From Cryptosporangium minutisporangium (GTDB taxonomy: Bacteria > Actinomycetota > Actinomycetes > Mycobacteriales > Cryptosporangiaceae), in assembly GCF_039536245.1 (NCBI RefSeq), contig NZ_BAAAYN010000022.1:1-64000 (forward strand): a stretch of DNA of 64,000 nucleotides. The letters are read 5' to 3'. Below, piece by piece: positions 52,184 through 60,255 of this stretch (its first letter is position 1; every line of letters begins with the position of its first letter). A program made the translations under genes and the position numbers. The notes beneath the pieces are model-generated. The model was not told where the DNA came from, did no database searches, and saw only the letters and a program-made list of their open reading frames with translations.

Positions 52184-53707
52184 TCAGCTGACCTTTACGC
52201 CGGTCCAGTCGATGTGACCGGGGTTGGCGGGCAGCGCCGAGATGGACTTGCTCTTGGCGAGCAGGTTGGGCGAGGAGTACGTGAAGATCAGCGCGTTGCT
52301 CGCCAGGCCGGTCCGGGTGGCCGCTTGCAGCACCGAGGCGTACTCCGGCGAGTCGGGCGACGTCTGCCGCACCTTCGCGATCGCCGTGTCGAAACCGGCC
52401 GGCTGGTAGGGCGAGCTGAGGTTGAGCGGGCCGTCCGGACCGAAGTGCGCGGTCAGCGTCTGGACCGCCGAGTCACGCCCGGTCGTCCCGTAGAGGGACA
52501 GGGTCAGTTCCTTGGCGAAGAACGGCGTCGCCCAGTTCTTGTCGACCTTGATGTCGACCGTGATGCCGACCGCGGCCAGCTGCGACTGCACGATCTCCGC
52601 GGCGGGCTGGGCGTCCGGGATGACCAGCGTCAGCTTGATCTTGCCCGGCTGGTAGCCGGCCTCGGCGAGCAGCTGCTTCGACTTCGCCGGGTCGTACGGG
52701 TACTTGTCGGCCGACTGCGGGTCGTAGGCGATGTAGTCCTTGGGGAACGGCTGGTCCGTGGCCTCGCCGTAGCCGAAGCCGAGCTTCTCGACGAACTCCT
52801 TGCGATTGACGGCGTAGCGCACGGCGTCGACGACCTTGGGGTTGTTGAACGGCGCCTTGTTCACGTTGAGGCTGATGTTGCTGGCGTTGAAGCCCGGCTG
52901 CACGAACACGTCCAGCCCCGCCGCCTTGGCCGCGGTCGCGTTGCTCGGGGTGATGTCGGCGAAGTTGTAGACGCCGGTCTGCAGGCCCGAGACCACGGTC
53001 GCGGCGTCCGGCGCGGAGATCAGCTCCACCTTGTCGATGTGGATGTTCTTGGCGTCCCAGTAGTCCGGGTTCCTCTTCAGCACCGCCTTGGTGCCGGGGA
53101 TCAATTGGGTGACGATGAACGGCCCGGCGCCGACCGGCTTCTGGTCGAGCGTCGTCGGGTCGGCAGCCGCCTTGGGGCTGGCGATCTGCAGCACCCGCTG
53201 ACCGAGCAGCAGCGGGATCTGGTAGTCGGTCTGCGTCAGCTGCACGACGACGTCGAGCTCGCCCTTGGTCGTCACCGACTTGATCGAGGTCAGGTCACCG
53301 AAGAGCGCCGAGTTCTTCTGCGTCTTGGCCCGCTCGATGGCGGCCTTCACCGCGGCGGCGTTCACCGGGGTGCCGTCGCTGAACTTCAGCTCGGGCCGCA
53401 GGTGGAACGTCACCTCGTCGCCGGTGCTGTTGTACTTCCAGCTCTCGGCGAGGTCGGGCACCGCGTTGCCCTTCTCGTCGGTCCTGGTCAGCGAGGCGTA
53501 GACGAGCGCGAGTTCACGGAACTGCGCGCCGCTGCCGGAGACCACCGGGTCCCAGTGCGTCGGGAAGTAGGACGAGGCCCACTTCAACGTGGCCGAGCCG
53601 CCGCCGGCGGCGGTGGACCCGCTACCGGCGCAGGCGCTGAGGACGAGGGCCAGCGCGGCCACCAGGGCCGCGAGTACAACGCTGGGCCGGGAACGGCGTC
53701 TGGGCAT
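52184..53707 (-). CDS. Substrate-binding lipoprotein of the peptide/nickel-type ABC importer
   Basis: 507 residues from ATG 53707. A lipoprotein signal (LVAALALVLSACAGS) puts it on the outer face of the membrane. The mature protein is a cluster C (DppA/OppA) solute-binding protein: VYASLTRTDEKGNAVPDLAESW, FHLRPELKFSDGTPVNA, VGAGPFIVTQ and ISLNVNKAPFNNPKVVDAVRYAVNR. It delivers the growth substrate to the permease pair. The presence of monooxygenase genes on both sides suggests an organosulfur or similar ligand rather than peptides. Confidence 0.92.
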   Translation of the reverse strand: MPRRRSRPSVVLAALVAALALVLSACAGSGSTAAGGGSATLKWASSYFPTHWDPVVSGSGAQFRELALVYASLTRTDEKGNAVPDLAESWKYNSTGDEVTFHLRPELKFSDGTPVNAAAVKAAIERAKTQKNSALFGDLTSIKSVTTKGELDVVVQLTQTDYQIPLLLGQRVLQIASPKAAADPTTLDQKPVGAGPFIVTQLIPGTKAVLKRNPDYWDAKNIHIDKVELISAPDAATVVSGLQTGVYNFADITPSNATAAKAAGLDVFVQPGFNASNISLNVNKAPFNNPKVVDAVRYAVNRKEFVEKLGFGYGEATDQPFPKDYIAYDPQSADKYPYDPAKSKQLLAEAGYQPGKIKLTLVIPDAQPAAEIVQSQLAAVGITVDIKVDKNWATPFFAKELTLSLYGTTGRDSAVQTLTAHFGPDGPLNLSSPYQPAGFDTAIAKVRQTSPDSPEYASVLQAATRTGLASNALIFTYSSPNLLAKSKSISALPANPGHIDWTGVKVS

Positions 53708-53754
53708 CGGACTTCTCTCTCTGCTGGAGGGATACGGCACGGTGGGGGAGGGGC

Positions 53755-55155
53755 TCACCGGACGGCGGCGGGCTGGGCCGCGTGCGAGGACTGCGGCGCG
53801 GCGGGTTCCGCCTTGCGCGCGGCGGTGCGGTGGTTCTCCGGACTGTGCCGATTCGCTGGAATGGGCAGGCCGAGGTTGCCGCGGAGGGTCGTCGCCTCGT
53901 AGTTCCTGCGGACGACGCCGCGCTCGCGGAGGATCGGCACCACCTCGTCGGTGAAGCGAGCGAACTCGCGCGGCGAGGTGACGCTGACGCTGATGCCGTC
54001 GAAACCGCCGCCGACGAACCAGCGCTCGATCTCGTTCGCCACGGTCAGCGGCGAACCGACGAACGGGGAGCGCTGCGCGGCCAGCTGGTGCTCCACGACC
54101 TGCCGCAACGTCAGGCTGTTCTCCCGTGCGTGGCGCGTGATCGCCTCGGCTTGGGTTCGGAAGCTGTTGGCGGCGGCGGGGTCGACGTCCGGGTACGGCG
54201 CGTCCAGGTCGTACTGGCGGAAGTCGTGCCACCCGAACGGCCGACCGAGCTCGGCCAGCGCCCGCTCGAAGCTCTTGTTGCCGAGGATCGCGGCCTCCTT
54301 GGCCCGCGCCTCCTCGTCGGTGTCGGCGATGATCGGGAAGATCCCCGGGACGATCAGCACGTTCTCCGGATCGCGGCCCTTCGCAGCAGCCCGCCGGCGC
54401 AGCTCGGTCCGGTAGGCGCGGGCCTGTTCCAGGGTCTGCGAGTGGGTGAAGATCGCGTCGGCGATGCTCGCCCCCAGGTCGCGACCGTCCTCGGAGTCAC
54501 CGGCCTGGAAGATCACCGGCTGGCCCTGCGGTGAGCGCTCGAGGTTGAGCGGCCCGACCACGGAGAAGTGCTCGCCCTGGTGGTTGAGGGCGTGCTGCTT
54601 GCTCCGGTCGAAGAAGACGCCGCGCTCCTTGTCCCGCGGGAAGGCGTCGGCCTCGTAGGAGTCCCACAGCCCCTGGGCCACCCGGACGTGTTCGAGTGCG
54701 CGCCCGTACCGGGTGGGGTAGTCGTAGTGCTCGTCCCGGCTGTAGTTGCCCGCGGTTCCGGCGTCGCCGCTGGTGACGACGTTCCAGCCGGCGCGGCCAC
54801 CGCTGATGTGGTCCAGCGAGTAGAGCCGCCGAGCCACGTTGAACGGCTCGTTGTAGGAGGTCGTGAGCGTGCCGACCAAGCCGATGTGGGTGGTGTGCAC
54901 CGCGATCGCCGACAGCAGGGTCAGCGGCTCCAGGCGACTGAGGTAGTGGTTCGGCGAGTCCGGGGTGATGAACTGGCTGTCGACGATGAAGACGAGGTCG
55001 AACTTGGCCGCTTCGGCCTCCTGAGCGCGCGCGATGTACCAGCGGACGTCGACGCTGGCGTCGGCGGCGACATCGGAGTCGAGCCAGGTGTTGTGCTGAC
55101 CTGGTCCGCCGACTCCGAGGAGAATGGCGCCCAGCTTGAGGGTGCGGCGAGACAT
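53755..55155 (-). CDS. FMNH2-dependent monooxygenase of the NtaA/SnaA/DszA family (second copy)
   Basis: 466 residues from ATG 55155 with GGAAGG upstream. It has the same motifs as the 47232-48563 protein: VDSQFITPDSPNHYLSRLEP, HTTHIGLVGTLTTSYNEPFN, SLDHISGGRAGWNVVTSGDA, ERSPQGQPVIFQAGDSEDGR. The extra C-terminal 30 residues are Ala/Pro-rich. It is the first gene of the long leftward operon and is divergent from the LysR gene. Two paralogues in one operon suggest two related substrates or sequential steps. Confidence 0.9.
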   Translation of the reverse strand: MSRRTLKLGAILLGVGGPGQHNTWLDSDVAADASVDVRWYIARAQEAEAAKFDLVFIVDSQFITPDSPNHYLSRLEPLTLLSAIAVHTTHIGLVGTLTTSYNEPFNVARRLYSLDHISGGRAGWNVVTSGDAGTAGNYSRDEHYDYPTRYGRALEHVRVAQGLWDSYEADAFPRDKERGVFFDRSKQHALNHQGEHFSVVGPLNLERSPQGQPVIFQAGDSEDGRDLGASIADAIFTHSQTLEQARAYRTELRRRAAAKGRDPENVLIVPGIFPIIADTDEEARAKEAAILGNKSFERALAELGRPFGWHDFRQYDLDAPYPDVDPAAANSFRTQAEAITRHARENSLTLRQVVEHQLAAQRSPFVGSPLTVANEIERWFVGGGFDGISVSVTSPREFARFTDEVVPILRERGVVRRNYEATTLRGNLGLPIPANRHSPENHRTAARKAEPAAPQSSHAAQPAAVR

Positions 55156-55477
55156 GGATTTGCCTTCCGTGCCGAGTGCGAGCGAACAGGTGGAGGCCGG
55201 CCCGTCTCGGACAGGCGGCGTGATCGGGCGGGCTCCGCGTCGGGTGCGGCTCACTCGCGGACGCCGTTCGACGGTCGTCCGCGGGCCGGGTCAGTGCGTC
55301 AGGGACAGACCGCGGGTCCGTGGCACACGCGGTCGCTGCAGCGACAACGTGCGTGCATCACACTGACCGGCGGCCTCATGTCCACTATCCTGATCAACTA
55401 GGTAGGGAAAGTCCAACGACGTATCGCGATGGTGACCCATCACATCCGCTAATGAATCGTTGAGCAGAGGGGTGGAG
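55156..55477. promoter_or_regulatory. Divergent control region of the catabolic cluster
   Basis: A 320-bp gap between the first monooxygenase gene and the LysR gene. An imperfect dyad, CTATCCT-GATCAACT-AGGTAG (55385-55405), lies about 75 bp before LysR and may be the LysR-binding or promoter site. I see no small gene here. Confidence 0.45.
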
Positions 55478-56377
55478 ATGGCGTTGACCTTGGACATCGC
55501 ACCGTTGCGCAGCTTCGTCGCCGTGGCCGACTGCGGCGGTTTCCAGCGCGCAGCACGGGCGCTGCAGCTGAGCCAGAGCGCGATCAGCCAGCACGTCCGC
55601 CGGCTGGAGGCGGCCGTCGATCGCCCGCTGGTCGTTCGCCACGGACGGGGATCCCGGTTCACGCCGGACGGTGAACAACTACTCGCCCACGCTCGACGAA
55701 TACTGGCCGTGCACGACGAGGCGCTCCGCGCGTTCGGCGTCGAGGCGGAGCGTTTCGTCGTGATCGGCTCGACGGAGCACGCCGCCGCGCAGCTGCTGCC
55801 CTGCTTGACGGCGGCGCTGGAAGAGAGCCTCCCGGACTGGCGGACGCGGTTCCGGATCGACCGCGGCGCACGCCTCCGCGACGGCCTGGCGGCCGGGAGC
55901 ATCGACTTGGCGTTGCTCCTCGGCAACAGCGACGACCCGCGTGCGGTGCCGGTCGGGGAGCTGGAGCTCACCTGGTACTCGGGCCCCACCTGGACGCCGC
56001 CGGTGCCCGGCAGGCCGATCCCGATCGCCGCCTTCGACGACCCGTGCGCTCTCCGCAGCCGGGCGCTGGAGACCCTCGCCGAGCACGGTCTACCCGCGGA
56101 GATCAGCGCGGAGTCGGCTCAGCTCGCCGGAGTGCAGGCCGCAGTCGGTGCCGGGCTGGGCGTGGCGCTGATGGCGACGCTCGGCCAGACGCCGGAAGGC
56201 CTGATTCCACGCGACGACCTGCCGAAACCCCGGTCGCTCACCCTCAACATCTGGTCCCGGCCGGGCCTCCCGTCCGACGTCACCCGCGCCGCCGCCCGTG
56301 CGGTGGCGCGCTTACTGAACTCGCCGGGCGGCCCGGTGCCGCTCGTCTCCGCCATCGCGCTAGCAAAGGGTGCCTGA
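55478..56377 (+). CDS. LysR-family regulator of the catabolic cluster
   Basis: 299 residues from ATG 55478 with GAGGGG/GGAG upstream. A LysR winged helix (PLRSFVAVADCGGFQRAARAL, LSQSAISQHVRRLEAAVDRP) and an effector domain follow. It is divergent from the monooxygenase/ABC operon, the usual layout for its activator, and its stop overlaps the cupin gene by TGATG. Confidence 0.9.
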   Translation: MALTLDIAPLRSFVAVADCGGFQRAARALQLSQSAISQHVRRLEAAVDRPLVVRHGRGSRFTPDGEQLLAHARRILAVHDEALRAFGVEAERFVVIGSTEHAAAQLLPCLTAALEESLPDWRTRFRIDRGARLRDGLAAGSIDLALLLGNSDDPRAVPVGELELTWYSGPTWTPPVPGRPIPIAAFDDPCALRSRALETLAEHGLPAEISAESAQLAGVQAAVGAGLGVALMATLGQTPEGLIPRDDLPKPRSLTLNIWSRPGLPSDVTRAAARAVARLLNSPGGPVPLVSAIALAKGA

Positions 56378-56886
56378 TGTCCGCTCTGCACGTCCCCGCC
56401 GGTTCGACGCCCAGCGGCGTGGTGCTGCCCGCCGACATCGACCCGTTCCACCGCCGCCTGCACCGCATCGCACCGTCCGGCCTGGTCGGCCAGACCACGC
56501 AGACGTCGGGCATGCGTCGCGTCGAGGCGATCAGCGGCAAGACGGTCGGCGCGCAGAACCTCTGGATGGGGCAGACCCATGTCCCCGCGTCCACCAATTC
56601 GGGCAACCATCACCACGGCGCGTCGGAGACGGCGATCTACGTGGTCTCCGGTACGCCCGCGTTCGTGTTCCTCGACCTGGAGGGCGACGAGCCGGTCGAG
56701 ACGCGCATCCAGACCGGCCCCGGCGACTACGTGTTCGTGCCGCCGTTCGTGCCGCACCGGGAGGAGAACCCGGATCCGGACACGGAGGCCGTCGTCGTGA
56801 TCGCTCGAACCACTCAGGAGGCGATCGTGGTCAACCTGGACAGCCTGAGCTGGGCCGGGGTGGACCCTGGCACGGCCCGTTCCTGA
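56377..56886 (+). CDS. Cupin-domain protein
   Basis: 169 residues. The first cupin box is visible in SGNHHHGASETAIYVVSG (three histidines and a glutamate as metal ligands) and the second in GPGDYVFVPPFVPHREEN. This is a single-domain cupin, either a dioxygenase-like or isomerase-like enzyme or a small-molecule sensor. Coupling to the LysR gene and to the cluster suggests that it handles a product of the pathway. Confidence 0.82.
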   Translation: MSALHVPAGSTPSGVVLPADIDPFHRRLHRIAPSGLVGQTTQTSGMRRVEAISGKTVGAQNLWMGQTHVPASTNSGNHHHGASETAIYVVSGTPAFVFLDLEGDEPVETRIQTGPGDYVFVPPFVPHREENPDPDTEAVVVIARTTQEAIVVNLDSLSWAGVDPGTARS

Positions 56887-56906
56887 GCGCGGGCGTCAGC
56901 TGATCG

Positions 56907-57194
56907 TCAGCTGTTCGTCGCGAACGGGTCGTGCTCGGTGAGCAGCTTGTCGATGCGAGCCTGGTCGACCCGGCTCACGACCTCCGTCGACTCCTGGTGG
57001 TCGCGGACGCACTTGGCCAACGTGAACGACGACGTCACCAGGTAGAGCAGGCTGAGTGCGATGAAGGCTCGTGGCCAGGCACCGACCGGCAGGTTGATCA
57101 CGGCGAAGCCGGCTGCAAGGACGGCGACGCCGAACGAGAGCCCGGCCTGGACGAAGAACGCGGTAGTGGTCTTGCGGGGCGGGGTAGCGGCCAT
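56907..57194 (-). CDS. YiaA/B two-helix inner membrane protein
   Basis: 95 residues from ATG 57194. Two helices (FFVQAGLSFGVAVLAAGFAV, FIALSLLYLVTSSFTLAKCV) with the KCVRD motif after the second are the YiaA/YiaB domain. The C-terminus is a charged cytoplasmic tail. Function is unknown. It converges on the cupin gene. Confidence 0.75.
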   Translation of the reverse strand: MAATPPRKTTTAFFVQAGLSFGVAVLAAGFAVINLPVGAWPRAFIALSLLYLVTSSFTLAKCVRDHQESTEVVSRVDQARIDKLLTEHDPFATNS

Positions 57195-57286
57195 GCCGCA
57201 ATGGTCCGGCCCCGCGCCGTCGCAGTCTTGAGCACTCGTACTCAGGCGGATCGACACCTTGCGGCGACCGTTGGTACGAGGCTGGT

Positions 57287-57730
57287 GTGGCGCACGGCCG
57301 CGAGCGATTCGGCGCAGGGCTGCACCTCATCGACACGTCCGCGCACGCACGAGTGGCCCACCCGGCGGTGCGCGACGTCATCGCTGGGCTGGTCATCGAC
57401 CGCGCGGCGGCGGCGTGCGTCACCGTCGACCTGGGAGCGGGCTACTCCGGGCGCGACGCGGAGCACGTCGGGCGCATTCGTTGCCGTCGACGCGAGCTGT
57501 ACGTCACCCTGCGGATCAGCGAGGCGATCGCCGATCGGGCGCGCGACGTCCAAAGCCGGATGGCGTCGCGCGGTCACCATCGGGCGGCTGGCGTCTTGGA
57601 CCTGCTCACGGCGGCGGTGGCCGAGCACCACGGGGCCGTAGTTCTCCACTACGACGCCGATTTCGAGCACATCGCGGACACCACCGGACAACCCCATCGC
57701 CGGGTCGCGCCGCGCGGCAGCGTGGACTGA
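57287..57730 (+). CDS. Lone VapC-like PIN protein, probably degenerate
   Basis: 147 residues from GTG 57287. LHLIDTSAHARVAHP, LDLLTAAVAEHHGAVVLHYDADFEHIADTTGQP and the final VAPRGSVD match actinobacterial VapC toxins closely. The usual N-terminus is extended, and the region that normally holds the conserved glutamate (VELELLYSAR in relatives) reads VTVDLGAGYSGR here, so one catalytic acid seems lost. No VapB-like gene precedes it; the 92-bp gap upstream has no antitoxin. It may be a relic. Confidence 0.65.
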   Translation: MAHGRERFGAGLHLIDTSAHARVAHPAVRDVIAGLVIDRAAAACVTVDLGAGYSGRDAEHVGRIRCRRRELYVTLRISEAIADRARDVQSRMASRGHHRAAGVLDLLTAAVAEHHGAVVLHYDADFEHIADTTGQPHRRVAPRGSVD

Positions 57731-57792
57731 GACGTGGCGGCCCCGGGGGCTTTACCCGTCCCCCGGGGCCTGAACGTGGAGAACGACCACGT

Positions 57793-57865
57793 TGGAGTCG
57801 GCGGGAATCGAACCCGCAACTTCATCCTCTGAAGGGATGCGCGCTACCAGTTGCGCTACAACTCG
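57793..57865 (-). tRNA. 73-nt tRNA with anticodon UCA (reads UGA)
   Basis: On the minus strand a full cloverleaf folds. The acceptor CGAGTTG/CGACTCC pairs except for the first pair (C:C). The D-stem is GCGC/GCGC, the anticodon stem CATCC/GGATG with loop CTTCAGA (U33 present, anticodon TCA at 57830-57832), the variable loop 5 nt, and the T-arm GCGGG-TTCGATT-CCCGC. The discriminator is A and CCA is not encoded. It has no long variable arm, so it is not a tRNA-Sec; it would be an opal-reading tRNA. The mismatched first pair leaves some doubt about activity. Confidence 0.65.
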
Positions 57866-57914
57866 CGCCTCGCGCTGACGACCTCCGCCACTGTCGGCGC
57901 CGGTCAGCCTGATT

Positions 57915-57986
57915 CGCTGCGCTCTGCCGTTGAGCCATTCCGCCGTGGTGGAGGCGGAACCGGGATTCGAACCCGGAACCTCAGCG
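57915..57986 (-). tRNA. Circularly permuted tRNA-like locus, 3' half before 5' half, UCA anticodon
   Basis: On the minus strand the 3' half comes first (57986-57949): CGCTG anticodon stem, AGGTT, T-arm CCGGG-TTCGAAT-CCCGG, acceptor TTCCGCC, T, CCA. Four bases later comes the 5' half (57944-57915): acceptor GGCGGAA, TG, D-arm GCTC-AACGGCA-GAGC, G, anticodon stem CAGCG. Acceptor strands match 7/7 and anticodon stems 5/5. The loop positions flanking each half both place TCA at 34-36. Either it is a permuted tRNA or the joint of a lost tandem tRNA pair. U33 is missing in both readings, so function is uncertain. Confidence 0.55.
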
Positions 57987-58155
57987 AGTGAGCCGACGCG
58001 CGTCGTGCCGGACGGCCCGAGGCGATATTCAATTTGGCGCAATAGCTTCAACATGAGGGCGGGCATTGATCTGCCCTGGTCAGCCTGAATCTCAGTCTCA
58101 GCTTCTCCGGCTTTCGCGGCCGGTACCCCGCGCGCCAGCGGGGAGTCTCGTCCGG

Positions 58156-58929
58156 CTAATCCCGCAGGAGGTAGCCGGTCAGGGCGGCGCCGAGCGGATT
58201 GTCGACGACCTCCTCCAGGTTGGCCTGCTCGCGCGCCATCCGCACGGCCGCGATGAGCTTGTCGACCCGGTCGAGCAGCGTCGCCTTCCGGCCGGCCGGG
58301 ATCGCGCCGGACAGCTTCACGGTCGTCCAGAAGCCGACGACGACGTCCTCGTTGTACGAGGTGACCTGCGCCGGGTGCTTCTCGGTGGCCTCGTAGAGCA
58401 CCTGCACGCGCGGGACCTTCGCCGTGCGGGTGGTCTCCCGCGGCTCCGACCGGTACGCGCCGGCGTCCGCGTCGCGCGTCCAGACCTCGGCGATGTCGAG
58501 GACCGGGAGCTTGGCGATGACGCCACGCCAGTCGACGAGCTCCTTCTCCAGCGTCATCAGGAACGTGACCGGCACCTGGGCGGCGATGGTCTCACCGTCG
58601 ACGACGATGTCACCGCGGGCCCGCGCGTTCGTCTCGTCCTTGCTGGCCGTGACGTCGAACAGGCGCGAAAGCGTGCGGGACGCCTCGTCGAGGAGCTCCT
58701 CGACGTGGACCTGAACCCGGGTGCGCTCGTCCGGCAGCCGTACGCCCTCGTCGTCGATCGGCCGGTAGGTCCGGATCAGACCGGTGAGGGCCGCCTCCAG
58801 CGAACCGCGCTGCATCTGCTGGTGGATCGCCGACTGCGCGTCCTTGGCGCGTGCCTTGACGCTCTTCTCGATGGCGACGAGCTGGTTGAGCAGCGTCGTC
58901 CGGTTGCGGACCTGCGTGGTGGTAGTCAT
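58156..58929 (-). CDS. Conserved-type protein of unknown function
   Basis: 257 residues from ATG 58929. I do not recognise the family with certainty. The first half is helical and charged (LLNQLVAIEKSVKARAKDAQ, VHVEELLDEASRTLSRLF). The second half is strand-rich (VPRVQVLYEATEKHPAQV, VVVGFWTTVKLSGAIPAGRK). No membrane helix, signal peptide or catalytic motif is evident. It lies 32 bp downstream of the PucR gene on the same strand and could share its transcript. Confidence 0.55.
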   Translation of the reverse strand: MTTTTQVRNRTTLLNQLVAIEKSVKARAKDAQSAIHQQMQRGSLEAALTGLIRTYRPIDDEGVRLPDERTRVQVHVEELLDEASRTLSRLFDVTASKDETNARARGDIVVDGETIAAQVPVTFLMTLEKELVDWRGVIAKLPVLDIAEVWTRDADAGAYRSEPRETTRTAKVPRVQVLYEATEKHPAQVTSYNEDVVVGFWTTVKLSGAIPAGRKATLLDRVDKLIAAVRMAREQANLEEVVDNPLGAALTGYLLRD

Positions 58930-58961
58930 TTCTCCTGCCCCGTTCGGTACGTCCGCGAACT

Positions 58962-60149
58962 CTATGACCCACCGGCAACAGCGCCAACGGAATTCGCGCG
59001 CAGGGCCAGGACCAGCAGCAACTCGAACCGCAGTCGGGGATCGTCCAACTCGTCGCCGAGCAGATCACGCAGCACCTTGAGCCGATAGCTGACCGTCTGC
59101 GGGTGGACGAACAGCTCGGCCGCCACCTCGTTCCGCGCTCCCCAGTGGAGTAGCCAGCTGTGCAATGTGTCCAGAAGGCGATCCCGCTGCATCGGGCGAA
59201 GGTGCTCCAGCGGCGCGAGGCGGCGGGCCGCGAGCACGGCCAGCGCCCCGGGCTCACCGCGCAGCGCCAGCGTCGCGAGGTGATCGTCGACGAACACCGG
59301 ACCCCTACCGTTCGACGCCAGCTCGGCCGCGAGCTCGGTCAGCCGCACGCCCTCCGGCGTGCGGGACCAGGGCAGCGGTGGCCCGACGACGGCTCGGTAC
59401 CCGGCGAGACCGTCGGAGAGCGCGGCGCGGGTGGCGCGGGCGCCTTCCGGCAACAGCAGGACGGCGTCGCGTGCCCGGTCGACGACGATGCCGTCGGCGC
59501 CGTACCGGAAGCGAGCGTCCCTGGCCCGGTCGAGGGGGAGGAGCACCGGCACGATCACGTCCGGCGTCGGCCAGCCGATGCCTGCCGCGGCCGCCAGCAC
59601 GACGCTCTCCGCCGCACCGCCGCGGAGCAGCAACTCGGCGAACTGACGGCGGCGCCGGTCGCCCTCGCCGACCTGCTCCCGCAGCTGACGGCTGTACCCC
59701 TCGGTGCTTCCGGCCGACAACTCGTCGACGAACGCGGTCACCGCATCGGACAGGTCGATCAGCTCCTCGGCGCTCACCGGCCGACGCCGGGCCAGCGCCT
59801 CGCCGCACGTGCGGAGGATGAGCCGGGACGCCGTCCGGAACGCGGCCAACAGCGCCTCCGGGCCGCGTTCCTCCCGCGCTTCGGCGGCGCCGAGGCTGGC
59901 GAAGACCTCCCGGGACTGCGGCGGCAACGCCGGTTGGTCGGTGCCGGCCAGATCGAGGAAACGCTCCAGGGCGACGGTGACCGCGGTCCGCACGTCGCGC
60001 TCGAACTTCGGGTCGGAGATGCTCCGGAACGCGGGCGACGTCGCGGTGACTGCGTCCGCGATCTCCCGCACGGTCTGCTCGAGCCGTGGCCGCATCGCGT
60101 CGGCAAGATCGGGTGGCAGGCTCCGCCACGGGACATGATTTAGCACCAT
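58962..60149 (-). CDS. PucR-family transcriptional regulator
   Basis: 395 residues from ATG 60149. The C-terminal helix-turn-helix is the PucR/CdaR type: DTLHSWLLHWGARNEVAAEL, then FVHPQTVSYRLKVLRDLLGD. The N-terminal 200 residues are helical with a conserved segment EELIDLSDAVTAFVDEL, and the middle domain is GGDEF-like without the motif. No ribosome site precedes the ATG, so the message may be leaderless. The start codon lies in a palindrome that separates it from the divergent aldolase-aminotransferase gene, implying self-control and control of that operon. Confidence 0.82.
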   Translation of the reverse strand: MVLNHVPWRSLPPDLADAMRPRLEQTVREIADAVTATSPAFRSISDPKFERDVRTAVTVALERFLDLAGTDQPALPPQSREVFASLGAAEAREERGPEALLAAFRTASRLILRTCGEALARRRPVSAEELIDLSDAVTAFVDELSAGSTEGYSRQLREQVGEGDRRRRQFAELLLRGGAAESVVLAAAAGIGWPTPDVIVPVLLPLDRARDARFRYGADGIVVDRARDAVLLLPEGARATRAALSDGLAGYRAVVGPPLPWSRTPEGVRLTELAAELASNGRGPVFVDDHLATLALRGEPGALAVLAARRLAPLEHLRPMQRDRLLDTLHSWLLHWGARNEVAAELFVHPQTVSYRLKVLRDLLGDELDDPRLRFELLLVLALRANSVGAVAGGS

Positions 60150-60162
60150 GTGCTAAATCATG
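60134..60162. promoter_or_regulatory. Perfect 12-bp dyad covering the pucR start codon
   Basis: CATGATTTAGCA (60134-60145) and TGCTAAATCATG (60151-60162) are perfect inverted repeats around CCATG, and the ATG of the PucR gene is in that spacer. The site is A+T-rich in a very G+C-rich setting. A protein bound here would block the PucR gene directly and could act on the operon starting at 60256. Confidence 0.7.
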
Positions 60163-60255
60163 CCCGTTTTCTGACTGGTCGTGGTACGGAGATCTCGTCG
60201 TCGACAGCCGTCACGATGAGCGTGATCACCCGCGTCCAGTTCCCCGGGGGACCCC

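Noticed and set aside
57793-57865. Selenocysteine tRNA
   Set aside because: The anticodon is UCA but the long variable arm and the 8-bp acceptor of tRNA-Sec are absent, and no selA/selB genes are in the window.
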